Origin: Melastoma dodecandrum
Lineage: Eukaryota > Streptophyta > Magnoliopsida > Myrtales > Melastomataceae
NCBI GenBank assembly: GCA_029817715.1
Contig: JARUPY010000387.1
Span: forward strand, 3,658,001-3,722,000
Direction: 5' to 3'
Length of the DNA: 64,000 nucleotides
Numbering within the stretch: position 1 is the stretch's first letter; every line of letters starts with the position of its first letter. The notes beneath the pieces are model-generated. The model made no database searches, was not told the origin of the DNA, and was given only the letters and a program-made list of their open reading frames with translations. Both the position numbers and the translations under genes were made by a program. Below, piece after piece: positions 1 through 11,442 of this stretch.

Positions 1-1020
1 TTTCGGACAATGTTTGAAATTGTGACTATTTTAAAAAGCAATTCTTCCCTACCATAAAAAGTTTATTGAAATCGCGTTTTGAAATAACAATTTGTGTTTA
101 TTTTAGCTAAAGTCAATGTCTCAAAATAACGACTTTTTTATAAATTCAAAGTCGCTATTCGAAATCGTTAAAGACGATATTTAAGTAATTTTAAAAATTC
201 GAATCGTATTCCATAAATTTTTTTTTGCAAACTAACGGTAACTAGGCACAACCCTCTTTGTAAGATGTCATCACAAACACCAGCGAGCTATTTCTAAAAT
301 AACTTAGTCCGAAATATTTTTAGAAATAAAGTATGTATTTTCAAAATTACTAAAAAATTATCCTGAAATTGATTTTGATTAAGAAGTCGAAATTATGAAT
401 TATAAAGTTTGATTTCTTTAAGAGAGTAAATTGGGGATCATATTTTATAATTCATATTCCCAATGAACTTGTACTTTAATTTCGAAATATTAGTTTTAGA
501 ATTTTTAAATTATTTACCTTAATAAATTATTTTGGACCGCATGGGTATCCATCCATCCATCAAACAATTGTTGTTTCAGTTTCATTTTTTTTTTAATTAT
601 ATTATTATATCTTGGTAAAACATAAGAGCGGGTAGACTAAGCAACCCCTTGATTTGAATATTATTAGTTATATATAGCTGACGGTGTACATGTTTTATTA
701 CATCCCCGCGTTATCCTTTGTTTATTCGGATCGCCCCAGTACAGCTGTAATGCGTCAGCGAGGGATATTCGCTCATATCCCATGCGAAGTTAATTATTAG
801 ATTAAGACATTCACATAAGATTGATATGATACTAGGTAGGTTGCATGAGGGGCAGTTTTCAAAGGTGTTAAAAATAATATATATATATTTTATAAAAAAA
901 AAAACGAAGAAAATATACAACCATCAATCAATCCTAAAGACTGGTAGTTAAATCATAAAAAAAAAATAAAGAAAATTTAATCATCTAAACAAAATCAAAC
1001 GCAACATCGAGATAGTGATT
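1..1020. other. AT-rich intergenic DNA, no gene seen
   Basis: This stretch is strongly AT-rich, with many short homopolymer runs. The only open frame of note is a short one on the minus strand at 711-920, with the hydrophobic, Phe/Ile/Tyr-rich composition expected of translated AT-rich DNA. I see no splice-compatible coding exons, tRNA-like structure or recognisable repeat family. It borders the inverted-repeat element that starts at 1027. Confidence 0.6.
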
Positions 1021-1026
1021 ATTATT

Positions 1027-1613
1027 AGGCAAAATATACGTCTATGGCCTCAACTTCGAGTCAACTTTCTATTTTTTCATTAACTTAGTTTGTTATATAA
1101 TTTTGTCACCAACTTTTATTTTTATTTTTATTTTGGCCAATCATGAATTTCTTTTAGCGAAAGCCAAACAAGGCCTTAATATAGTCTGACCCGTGTCTTA
1201 TAATAGTTGAGTTTCGACCTCTCATTCATTCGTCACATAATCTACTTTATCCGTAGTAGTCACCCCCTAATAGAACATCATCCGACCTTCATCGATTTTT
1301 CATATTTTTTGACAACATCAGTAACTATCGTTAACTTCTGCTTCCAATTCACTTGATTTGTCCATCAAAATTTAAAAAAAAATACAAATAAAAGGTTTTA
1401 ATATTATTTTCTATTTTTTGAAATTTTTTTTCATTTTTAGTCGATAAATGAAAATTGTCTATTAAGGTCTGTTTGGCTTAAGCACGATAAAATTCAAGAT
1501 TGGCCAAAATCAAAATAAAAACAAAAGTTGGGGACAAAATTATATAATAAACTAAGTTAATGATAAAACAGAAAGTTGGCTGAAACTTGAGGCCATAAAT
1601 TGATATTTTGCCT
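1027..1613. mobile_element. Inverted-repeat (foldback/MITE-like) element, copy 1, complete
   Basis: A 587-bp non-autonomous element. The left arm (about 1027-1182) and right arm (about 1459-1613) are inverted copies of each other, both starting AGGCAAAATAT followed by GGCCTCAA and a CCAACTTTCT-like block. The arms are about 155 bp with scattered mismatches, and the roughly 275-bp core is AT-rich and non-coding. TATTATT is present immediately outside both ends, consistent with a 7-bp target-site duplication. A close relative lies at 33353-33928 and a more distant one at 12018-13122. No transposase is encoded. The right end is only 87 bp before the start codon of the PNGase A gene, so the element probably forms part of its promoter or 5' leader. 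The superfamily assignment is unknown. Confidence 0.8.
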
Positions 1614-1700
1614 TATTATTATAAAAGAACGTTTTGCCATGGGACAGGGAGAGATGAACTCCACCTGCTTTGCTACTCCCCCCCTCCTCCTCCTTCCGTC

Positions 1701-3650
1701 ATGTTCAGGTGGCTTCTTCCTTCATTCCTCCTCCTCCTCCTCCTCCTCCTCCGCCCGACCTCTTCCGATGTCGATTTGGTCCCATCAACTTCCTCATCCT
1801 CGTCTTCATCGTTGTCAACTCCTTCCTTGGGCAACATCCACGGCCACTTCAAGGATCCCGTTGAGTCGCGGCCTACCACCACTCACTTTGAGCTCAACAG
1901 GCCGTCGACTTCCCTTGACAAGGTCCATCCCCATACCCCTCCTACCTGCACCCTTACTTTCCACCTCCTTCCCCACCATCCCTCTCCTTACTCTCCCCCG
2001 GCTACCCATGGCTGCACTCCTTCCTCCTCCACCTGGTCCCTTGTCTTCCTCCGTTTCCTCGGGTCTGTCACCACCCACCCCCTCCAGTCCCCTTCCAACG
2101 ACATCCTCAGCCTTTGGCTGGGTGGCGTTGAGGTCCTTCGCACCACCGTTCCCGAGTCACCTGGGCTAACCGCCTCCTGGGAGACTCTCAAGGACATCAC
2201 TGCGTACTCCTCCCTCCTGAGGGAACCGAGCACACTCTTGTGCACAACTTCCTCATCTGTGTCCTTGTCGTATCGGGTTGAGCTCACGATCACGTACTAC
2301 GGCATCGGTAGGGTTGACCCCGTAGTTAAAGCCAACCTTCCGGCCATCGTGTACCGCTATGAATATCTCAATAGGCTTGCAAAATCGCTGCTCGTTATGG
2401 GAAATAATGAAAAAGTGCTGCCCGAGGAAGGACCCAACACGAGCGAGCTGTCCGATCAATATGAGAATCATACATCTCCAGGCCATCACAGTCCACCAGC
2501 AGATCTGATCATACCTGTCAATAGAGAGAACGGATCCTGGAATCGGATTTCAGGGAAGAATTCTGTCCACTCTCATGACATCCAAATACCCCAGAATGCT
2601 TGGCGTGCATCTTTGGAGGTGTATGCGTCTGCTCATGGTAGTGATGAGTTCTGGTACTCCAGTCCACCCAACTCATATGCAAGATTGATGGGAGGTAGAG
2701 GTGGTGAGGGAGGCAAGCACTATTCTTACAGAGAGATTTTCATTACCATCGACAATAAGACAGTAGCGGCTGAACTGCCCTTCCCTCTGATATTTTCCGG
2801 AGGCATCAATCCGTACTTTTGGGATCCTTTGGTGGGGATCGGGGCATTCAATGTCCCATCTTATGACTTCGAGCTTACGCCCTTCCTCGGTTTACTGTCA
2901 GATGGGAAGTCGCACCTTCTTGGCCTCGGTATATCCCACAGCAATCCCTATTGGCTGCTTAGTGCAAACCTGCACATCTGGCTGGATCCCAGCTCGGCGG
3001 ATGTGGCAGCTTGGAACATCGCACATTATTATTCCCCCATACAATTCTCTCAGAAGTCAAGCTTTGACGTGCTGGGCGATGGATCTTTCGAATCAAAGGC
3101 GAAGAGGAAGGCGACGAGCTCCGGATGGGTCGTGGCACCGGGCAAAGTGAATGTGACAGTGCAAGTTATTCAGGAGCTGGAGTTCAAGAATCAGGTGAGA
3201 ACAAGCCAGGAGGACGGATGCCTCATCGTGAGCATCCATCAGGAAACAGAGTCGGAGAGGAAAGTGACGGTGAAGTTGTCGCATACAGGGGAGGTCATCT
3301 CGAAGATGTCCGTGGAGAGGAAATACCCTCTGTCACTGAACATCCGGAGTTGCCATATCACGGAACTCGAGAGCAGATTCGAGACAAGCTTGAACGTGAG
3401 CGTGAAGGAGGAGGAGCGCCGTGATGACTGGGGGATTGGGAGGTCATACGACAACAGGAGAAGTTCGGAAGGGTGGATGCAAGTGAGGGACAGTCAAGTG
3501 ATAACAAACGGAACGGCACGGACATTACAGAAGATAAGCTACAGGGACGAGGATGGAGGGTGCTACACAAGGATGATCAAAGTGGACGATCGCAAGATCA
3601 CGGGGGACGACACTGTTACCAGATGCAGGGGCATTGTTGATGTGAAGTAG
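1701..3650 (+). CDS. Peptide-N4-(N-acetyl-beta-glucosaminyl)asparagine amidase A (PNGase A)
   Basis: Intronless gene encoding 649 aa. Plant PNGase A releases N-glycans by cleaving the amide bond between Asn and GlcNAc, and acts in the secretory pathway or apoplast on free glycopeptides and glycoproteins, including those with core alpha-1,3-fucose. The ATG at 1701 is chosen because it begins a classic signal peptide (Met, Arg, Trp, then an uninterrupted Leu run of about 10). The open frame extends upstream to 1608, but only through element sequence without an ATG. After a Ser-rich linker the body matches my recollection of the plant PNGase A family: Pro-rich N-terminal jelly-roll part, a YRYEYLN motif near residue 230, SYREIFITIDN near 365 and WDPLVGIGAF near 395. 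Length is slightly above the usual roughly 600 aa. Several N-x-S/T sites suit a secreted glycoprotein. The coding region is GC-richer than its surroundings. Confidence 0.88.
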   Translation: MFRWLLPSFLLLLLLLLRPTSSDVDLVPSTSSSSSSSLSTPSLGNIHGHFKDPVESRPTTTHFELNRPSTSLDKVHPHTPPTCTLTFHLLPHHPSPYSPPATHGCTPSSSTWSLVFLRFLGSVTTHPLQSPSNDILSLWLGGVEVLRTTVPESPGLTASWETLKDITAYSSLLREPSTLLCTTSSSVSLSYRVELTITYYGIGRVDPVVKANLPAIVYRYEYLNRLAKSLLVMGNNEKVLPEEGPNTSELSDQYENHTSPGHHSPPADLIIPVNRENGSWNRISGKNSVHSHDIQIPQNAWRASLEVYASAHGSDEFWYSSPPNSYARLMGGRGGEGGKHYSYREIFITIDNKTVAAELPFPLIFSGGINPYFWDPLVGIGAFNVPSYDFELTPFLGLLSDGKSHLLGLGISHSNPYWLLSANLHIWLDPSSADVAAWNIAHYYSPIQFSQKSSFDVLGDGSFESKAKRKATSSGWVVAPGKVNVTVQVIQELEFKNQVRTSQEDGCLIVSIHQETESERKVTVKLSHTGEVISKMSVERKYPLSLNIRSCHITELESRFETSLNVSVKEEERRDDWGIGRSYDNRRSSEGWMQVRDSQVITNGTARTLQKISYRDEDGGCYTRMIKVDDRKITGDDTVTRCRGIVDVK

Positions 3651-4218
3651 GGTCCCGTCTTCAGTCGAGGGAGTCCCACGCGATCTGTTGGTGTGATTTA
3701 GCGTTGTTAGCAGTCGACATGGTTCGCTGTAGTAAAAACTTGTTCATCGTGCTTTTCATCTTGTAGTAAAAACAGTAGACGGACAGTGCCTACATTTGTT
3801 TCTCCTCCCATCAACAGCTTGCGAAACATACGCTTGAGTCCGCCCCCTTTCTTCCTAGCCACCTTGATGTTGCCGTCGCTCATTCCTTCCCTCCTCTTCT
3901 CCTCATCTAGCTCCTCCTCCATCCGCAGGCACAGCTTTTATAACACAAAACTCAATTCACAAATCCCAAAACTCCAATAGGGATTAGACCCACAATGTTT
4001 ATACCGTCTTTATCCAGCTCTTGACAAGGATTCCCTTGACCTCGGTCTCCATGACAACGTGGTCGTTGGGACGATAATGCTTCTCAATGCTCTTGGGGGA
4101 GGCATGGAGGGAGGAGGACATAGGGACGTCGCAGCTGGAAGGGGAGGGAGTGCCGGAAGAGCTCTTGGGGGTGGACCTGCTGACTCCCTGATCTCCTCCA
4201 GTTGCTTCAGCGAAAGGA
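3651..4218. other. Intergenic region with an unassigned Ser/Pro-rich open frame (minus, 3999-4229)
   Basis: This holds the 3' flank of the PNGase A gene and a minus-strand open frame of 76 codons, rich in Ser, Thr and Pro, ending in a basic segment with the motif VKGILVKSWIKTV. It directly follows the LRR pseudogene on the same strand but does not match the kinase or juxtamembrane part expected after those repeats. I do not recognise it. It may be a fragment of another gene or chance coding. Confidence 0.3.
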
Positions 4219-5025
4219 TCAAATCCCATTCCTAAGTCTCCAAACTCTGGTAAATAACAACTCCAACACGAGGAGCCTTTTGATCTTTATCATGTGGTCC
4301 TGACCCCACATCAGGATATTAAGGGATGCTAAATTGCCGATTCCATCAGGGAATGTCCCATTCAAAGCATTGTCACCTAGAGAAAGCACCAGCAACTTGC
4401 TGCCCTTGAATATTTCTGGCGGAATAGGCCCCTCGAACTTGTTGTTAGAGATCTCAAGCTCTCCCAGGTTCAGTAGGCTCCCAAACCACGGCGGAATTGG
4501 CCACAAGATAATGTTGTTATCGAAGATCGACATGAGTCAATTTCCTGCAGAGAGAAAGCTCCTCTGGAACAGGTCCTGTCAGCGAATTCCCAGACAGGTC
4601 TATCAATGAAAGCTCCAGGATTCTGCCTAGTGTCCTGGGGATGCTTCCATTGAAGTTATTGTTCCCCAGTCTTAGCCCTCTCGAGATAGGGCGAATTCCC
4701 AAGTTGAGAGTGAATTTCTTGGTCGAACGCATTGTCCGTGACATCAAAAGATAGATAGAATCTGTGTAGAACTGCTTGAGACTGAGATGCTCCCCCTGAA
4801 ATTACTCAAATTCTGGAGAGGATCTGGGAGATTGCCTTCGAGGGAATTATTGTAAAGCATGAACTGCTAGAGGGCCAGCAGATAGCCGAGGCACCCTACC
4901 GGTAGATGATTATCAGCCAAGTCTAGGAACTGATGGCAGTTACCCAATGTGGCAGGGATTTCTCTGGTCAGATTATTCTGTCGCAAGTGAAAAGGAAGGT
5001 AAGCTGTTTTAACATACCCGTGTTG
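4219..5025 (-). pseudogene. Degenerate GSO1/GSO2-type leucine-rich-repeat receptor kinase fragment
   Basis: Conceptual translation of the minus strand gives successive LRRs closely resembling the middle of GASSHO (GSO1/GSO2) receptor kinases, such as EIPATLGNCHQ..LDLADN, QFMLYNNSLEGNLPD, LRLGNNNFNGSIPRTLG, ELSLIDLSGNSLTGPVP, LGELEISNNKFEGPIP and NGTFPDGIGNLASLN. The reading frame is broken: there is an in-frame TAG before the QFMLYNN repeat, frames switch around 4520-4560 and 4740-4800, and the match ends abruptly near 4260. No signal peptide, transmembrane segment or kinase domain is present on either side. In intact family members this block lies in the extracellular domain that perceives CIF/TWS peptides for Casparian strip and embryo cuticle formation. 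Here it can only be a relic, probably from a partial gene duplication. Confidence 0.85.
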
Positions 5026-5719
5026 TTAGGAGTGATTGCCCACGAATGTTGAAAGGGTTGCAACCAAATGATGCAAGATGAAAAATGAGTCTAACTTAAT
5101 ACATAAAAAATCATAGCAGGCTATGCTTCTCTTTCGTCAATTGGTTTTAGATGACATTAGCTTATGGCTCTCCCACCTTCATTTTTTTCCACCTATGGGG
5201 GCTCCCCTCCTCCAACCTCTATCTTTGTCTTAAAGGTGTAGGTTTAATCATTCTCATGATCATATCATTGTCTTAAAGGTGTAGGGGCTTCATAGTTTAT
5301 GCATTTCCTTCTTCATCGAATCTGGTTTGACCAAACGTGTCTGCACCAGCATCAGTTTTTTTGGCACTGACAGACAGGACAAACCCCAGAACTTGACCTC
5401 ATCTTCATGCCTCCCGAAAGAGCTCCCCAAGGAGACACCACAAAAAATGCAGAAAAAGTTCACAGTTACAAAGAAAGATTTACCGACAAGACGGATCTAA
5501 TCGATTTAAGAAAGACTTCAAAAACATATACAATGACTCCTATTAAAGCAGAAGTGGTCGGTCCTATGCGTTTTGTACATGCGTTCTACGTGTTCATAAC
5601 GCGATGCAATGAACAATACAACAGTTATCAGATGGGGACATAACTCTGCATATTGTACAGCTTGAGGAACAGGCGGAGTTTGCCACTCCTTTCAGGACTA
5701 TGGGGAAGTTGTTCCTTAT
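5026..5719. other. Intergenic region and CESA3 3' flank
   Basis: No recognisable gene. An open frame on the plus strand at 5407-5643 (78 codons) has no family resemblance. The interval from roughly 5640 to 5719 probably contains the 3' untranslated region of the minus-strand cellulose synthase gene. Confidence 0.45.
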
Positions 5720-8700
5720 CTAACAGTTTATTCCACACTCCTGGACATCAGGTCCAGTGACCCTGGTGGTGAAAGGATCAATGCGCACCCACAGTAGGGA
5801 GAAGATGGAAGCCAGAAGAATGGACCAGACAACAACTATAGTGGGCGTGCGGTTCTGGCGCCCCATCAGACCCTTGAGGAAGGGGTAGAGATGGATGATC
5901 ACCCAGAAAGCGAAGAACAGTTTACCGAACAGAGGTCCCCAGGACTGGTACCCACTGTTGATGGCGTAAGAGATTCCTGCAACTACACCGACCAAGTTTA
6001 TGATCAGAAGCGTTGTCGGTGGGATGAGAAGGGTCGTCCACTTGAACATGTATAGCTCGGCAAAGTCCCCATCCTCATCAGACGATTTTGAGGTAACCGT
6101 GAAGTTGGTGTCTATTCCAGCAAGAACTTTCAGAAGACCTTGGAAGACAGCAAAAAGATGGGACGATACTCCACCAATCACCCAAAACTGTTCGTTTCTC
6201 CACCACTCGTCAATTCCGACGCCGCTCCACCTCATCTCTAGAATACCCGTTGCAAAAATTGAAAGAAAGAGAGAGATGAACCATATGCTAGCAAGGTTAC
6301 TGATCTGCAAACATGGGAACAATATACGGATCAGACGCCCTGCATAATGCATGAAATGCACCAGAAAAGATGCCAGGGACGGGTATTTTGGGGTATGAAT
6401 GTGCTTCTCCTTGTTAACTCTTGGGAACTCTGTCTGTTCTCCCCAGACCAGGGAACAAGATATGTGACTCAAAGAAGACAAAGTAACACCCAAATCACAA
6501 GCTCTTAGGCAACTGTATAATCATCCGTAATGGAGGCTTCTTTCACGGGGAAATGCAACATTCACCACCAGGGTATTCTGATTATATCGTATCAAACTTG
6601 CAACGATAATAATACTTGCATAATTATCAAATCTGAAGGTGCAGAACGAGAAATAATTTAAAATCTTTAGTTAACGTTCTCTTACACCAGCAACTCTAGC
6701 AGTAAAAATTGATAGTTTACTAGTTGGTGCATCGCCAAAAAGGTAAAATAAAAAACATACCTGTGGAATAATGAACTTATTTGTGAGCAGGCAGACTGCC
6801 GGCAATGTGCAGTACATTACAAGAGGTATGGCGGTTATGGGATAAATTGTCGTATTCACGTACGCAAACCTCTCCAGCCATTTCAGTCTACCACTATAAC
6901 CATACCAGATGGGGCAATGTCGACTGAAAAGAATTTCCACTGATCCTAAAGCCCATCGAAGCACTTGGTTCAACCGATCAGAAAGATTAATAGGAGCGGA
7001 CCCTTTAAAGGCAGGTCGTTTTGGCATGCAGTAGATTGACCTCCAGCCACGGGCATGCATCTTGAACCCAGTAAGAATATCTTCTGTCACAGAACCATAA
7101 ATCCACCCGATCTGCAAGGGTGAGAGAGACATGTCAGGACATGAACATCCATAACCCGTTGCAGGGAGTATGACTATCTTTATAATGCTGACAGGTAAAA
7201 TCTATCACATGACTTTGCTCCATAAAACAGTCATGCTACACCACCTCCACGATAATATCTCTAAAGAAACTAAACACAGACATATTTCAGGTTTCAGCAT
7301 TATGATCCTACATCATTTCGGCATAGGTTCTCCAAGAATAGGAGACCTGATTAGGAAAAACTACAACAAACCAAAAGTAGGATTTTACCTCACTTCCCCA
7401 GTCTGTTTTGTCCTCATACCCACAACTAATGACATGAATAGCCTCCTTAAGAAGATTTTCTGGGGTTGCTGACTGGGGAACACCACCGTTTTCCATCAAA
7501 GTAGAGGCAACAAAAACAGCCGACTGGCCAAATCTCTTCTCAAGACTCATTTGTGACATTAACAATGACTTCTCATCATCAAATCCAGCACCTACGGGAA
7601 ACCACATCACAAGTTACATATGAATCAGTTATTACAGAAAAAATAACCAATCAGTACCAAATGCATAGGGATTGATGTGCGATGGAGATGATAATCCATG
7701 ACATCTCTAGGTATGTCAATGGGATAAGTCTAATCAAGGCAGCACATGTTGAAGAATCAAAATTCTAAATGATAACAGAATATAAATTGACATGACTAGT
7801 TGAGCCTTCTCAAATTCAAGTGAAAGCCTCAATTCACATGTCTTTGCAATTGAGATGCCCATTAAGTAAGACCTTCTGACCACTAAAGATAGTAGATCAT
7901 ATAACATAGGCTTAAAGCAGACATTACCGGCTGAGTTTTCTACTTTACTTCAGAGATATCTGATTCTTACCTTCTACCCCCTCTTCTATGTCTTCCAAAT
8001 TAAAAATAGGCACAGTCGGATCGACATGCTTGCTTGATTTCTTTTTGTCCAAGCCCTTCTTGCTTGATCTTGAAGATTTTTTACCTGAACCACCATAGAG
8101 AGAAGACAGCAATCCCGGTTTCTTGTGTTTCGGCTTTCGTGGAGGCTCGTACCCATATAAAGCAGTTCTATTAAAGACACAACCGGTACCCACGTATACT
8201 GGGCCTTGAATACCATCCAACCCCCTCAAGTTTATCTAAAGCAGGTGAAGCATGAATTAGAATTACAACAAAAATGATCAAACAACTAATGCAAGTATAT
8301 AACCAGAAAACATTTGCCCAAATATGCAAGGGAATAATTACATAGAAGCATCAACCCTATTCAGTGGTCAAGCAAAAGCAAACTCGAGGTGTTATGAATC
8401 ACAAAGCTTACATCAAAGAAGACAGTATTGCGATTCGCATAACGATCATTTCTGTCGATGCCATCGAACCTCTGCGGGAATTGGACATAACAGACATTTT
8501 TTCCAAGATTAGGATCCATCAGAAAACACATTGCTTCTCTCAATGCCTTGCTGTTGTTAATGTAGTGATCACAATCGAGATTCAACAAGAAGGGCCCATT
8601 AGTGAGGACAGCTGAGACTCGAACCTGAAAGAATGAAGCTTCATTAGCAGAGTTGCTAGAAGTCTAATGCAGAATGCTACAAACAGTAGAGCTTAAAGCA

Positions 8701-11442
8701 AAAAACCAACCAAGGCATTCATTGCACCAGCTTTCTTATGATGTTGGAAGCCAGGTCGCTTTTCACGAGACACATAGACCAACCGTGGGAGTTCATTACC
8801 CTCAGCATCAAGCCCTCCATTTTGGCCTAAGAAAACCTACAAGAATGCAGAATGGTGATAATATTAGTGGTGCAACAAGACTTCTAATATAAACCAAGTA
8901 GGAGATGCAAAATCAAAGTAGTGGACGACCAATGTGCATGTTCTTAGAAGGAAAAAGCAAGAATACATGCTGAGTACATTCTGTCCATCAATAACGGGAA
9001 AAACAAACAGAAATGAAGGTCAACCATGGTTGTGGATCAACTCTATTTATATCTTGGAAAATGAGTTTATCATAAATTTACCTGGATCATTCCCGGATGA
9101 TCTCTAGTGTTATTCCCCGGCCATGGTGTCCCATCTTGCATAATCCATCCTTCTTCAGGGACCTTCTGTTCCTTGGCAACAAGTCCATTTATACGAATTT
9201 TGAATTCTTCATATTTTCTCTGTGACCAGTTGAAATAAAGTTTAGAAGGATGGACTTTGGACTTAAAAAGAGGCAATTCTGACATTTCTTACCTTCATCG
9301 CTCTACGATCTTTAACAAACGATGGATCAACTTTATCCTTCAAGTAGTCGATCTTCTGAGCGAAGTACCATTCTGGAGCCCGGGGTTCAATTTCATGTCT
9401 CTTACAAAATGGAACCCATTCCCTTGCAAATTCTGATGTTTCAGAAAGAGCTTCAAAAGTCAACATAGCAGCTCCATCATCAGATACATAGCAGGACACC
9501 TTGTCAACTGGGTAGTCGACTGCAAGGATTGAGAGCACAGTATTGGCAGTCACAAGTGGAGGTTCTTTCAGTGGATCAACAGTACTGACAAAGATGTCAA
9601 CAGCAGCCAACTGTGATGGTTCCCCTTCTCTGTCATACCTGCAATATGTACCGTTCTGTAACTAACTGGAATTTGACCAGGATCAATTTGAACATGTAAA
9701 GCAGTAATCATCAAACCTTATAGCAAGTCTGTCGAGATACGTTTCACGGTTAACTGGAAACCACTTGGGGAACTGATCCAGTATCCAGGATATGGCAAAC
9801 CAGATCTCACATATCACTGAGATTAACCACAAAGCATATGCATTTTTCACAGGATTCGTTATCCGGTAGTGCAAAAAGATGCAGAGGATGACGAGCCGCA
9901 GCATTATGACCATTCTGTAAGGGTTTATTCTGGATGATGGAATAGAAACTTTCCTTGAAAGTGGCTGCCGAGCTTCATCATTGCTGCAAATAGGGTATAG
10001 AGGATGTAATACAAACTTAATGAAGAATAAGGTAGACATAAATCGAGTGGTCTAAAATTAACCTGTTAAGCCAACAAAAACATAAAAGCCTCATTTGTAC
10101 AAGATTAACATAGAGACACCTTGATCGAAACAAAAAAAGATCTTATCATCCCGAATTCAACTCGGAATGATAGAATACACAGTTGTTCCTTTCACTCACA
10201 AGACAAACTGTAAAAAATAATTATGGTTAACTAACATCGAGACTTACAGCAAAGAGTCATCCACAAGGATATCGGTGCAGGAGTCAATATCACCAGCTCC
10301 CCTTTCCGATGTAGCCTGACCAGTACTCATAGCAACTGTATTTTTGTCCTGTTTCATTTTCCAGCCATCAACTCTTTCTTTCCAAGCAACAGAACCCAGA
10401 TCCCTTGCTGGATCTAGTACTCTTATATTGGCTGCATTTGGGATGCAATTTTCATCAGGCGAATAACATGAACGAATCATAACATATATCAGACCTCCAG
10501 ACAACTAAAACATCAAGAGATAACGCACAAGTTTGACTAGCATCAGTAGCATATGGAAGTGAATGGATGCGCTTCGCAATGCCAATTCCGCTAGATGCCA
10601 CTGAGACATGGTCTGGTGAAGCAGCAGATAGCTCTCCAGAAACCTAGGCAAGAGAAGAAAAAAAGTTGAGTAAGTGGGAAAATGCCAAGTTCCACGCCCA
10701 GATTTTGATATTCACTACCAATTACCTCTTGCGCACTGGTGAGTCTCGGAATGTGGTTGTGAGATATTTCCTTGTCATAGGTGGGTGCAGAAACACCCTC
10801 GTTTCGTCCATATCTCATCTGCCAAGTCAACATGCGTTCTGCAACCTTCTGCTTGTGATTTTCATTTCTTAAGTTGTGATTTATAGCGTTCACGCTGTCA
10901 TCAACCTCCACATCCTCTTCATGATCGCCTGGTATAGCAGGAATTCCCCAAATGGGAAAGAAAAACCACGCAATGAGGATGGTTATAAGTCCAGACATCA
11001 TTGATCACAAATTTGGAGAAAACAAAATATAAGATACAACGTGCAACCGGCATTCACTTCAAAGCTGAAATTCGGAAAGCCACAAACCTTTAATCTTCTT
11101 GTACTGGGTTTTGCACTGGGGGCAGGAGTTCTTTCCTTCTTTCCTCTCGTAGTCATAGCATGCCCGACAGACAGGGTAAGCACAGACGTCGCAGGCAACA
11201 AAAGGCTCCCCGCTCACGAATTCGCCAACATTGTCGCTACAGATCTGACAGACTTGACTGGGTTTCTTAGCAGAATTTCCCTGAGACACGGTCAAACAAA
11301 TTCACGCAGCTAAATCATTTGATGTTCGATAAAAATACACTCATTTGCTCAGCAAAAGTCCAAGGGAATAATCAGCTGAAGTTGGAAGTGATATAAATCA
11401 AAACCCGAGTACACTCACCGCGGTTTCTCCCTCGGACGCCAT
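5720..11442 (-). CDS. CESA3: Cellulose synthase A catalytic subunit, CESA3 type (primary wall)
   Basis: Fourteen exons: 11419-11442, 11088-11280, 10726-10946, 10529-10643, 10248-10431, 9717-9983, 9293-9638, 9082-9219, 8711-8836, 8412-8624, 7971-8235, 7389-7591, 6761-7111, 5720-6304. They sum to 3231 nt, or 1076 aa. It is a plasma-membrane UDP-glucose-dependent beta-1,4-glucan synthase of the primary-wall cellulose synthase complex. Visible motifs: [10 protein letters not shown]-terminus; RING-like zinc finger with CQIC, CDVC, CRAC, CPQC (about 19-65); processive GT2 residues DDG (about 388), DCD (555-557), TED (774-776) and QVLRW (814-818); two N-terminal and about six C-terminal membrane segments; and the ECGINC tail. 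The N-terminus and exon pattern fit the CESA3 clade rather than secondary-wall CESAs. The first coding exon is only 24 nt. One intron lacks AG at the conserved acceptor (about 10947). The model is otherwise in frame throughout. Confidence 0.93.

Noticed and set aside
711..920. 69-codon minus-strand frame
   Set aside because: Hydrophobic AT-rich translation without family resemblance.
1600..2293. Open frames of 60-190 codons on both strands over the PNGase A N-terminal region
   Set aside because: Shadow frames of a GC-rich Ser/Pro-coding stretch; only the frame with the signal peptide and family motifs is supported.
5407..5643. 78-codon plus-strand frame
   Set aside because: No similarity recognised and no supporting promoter or splice signals.
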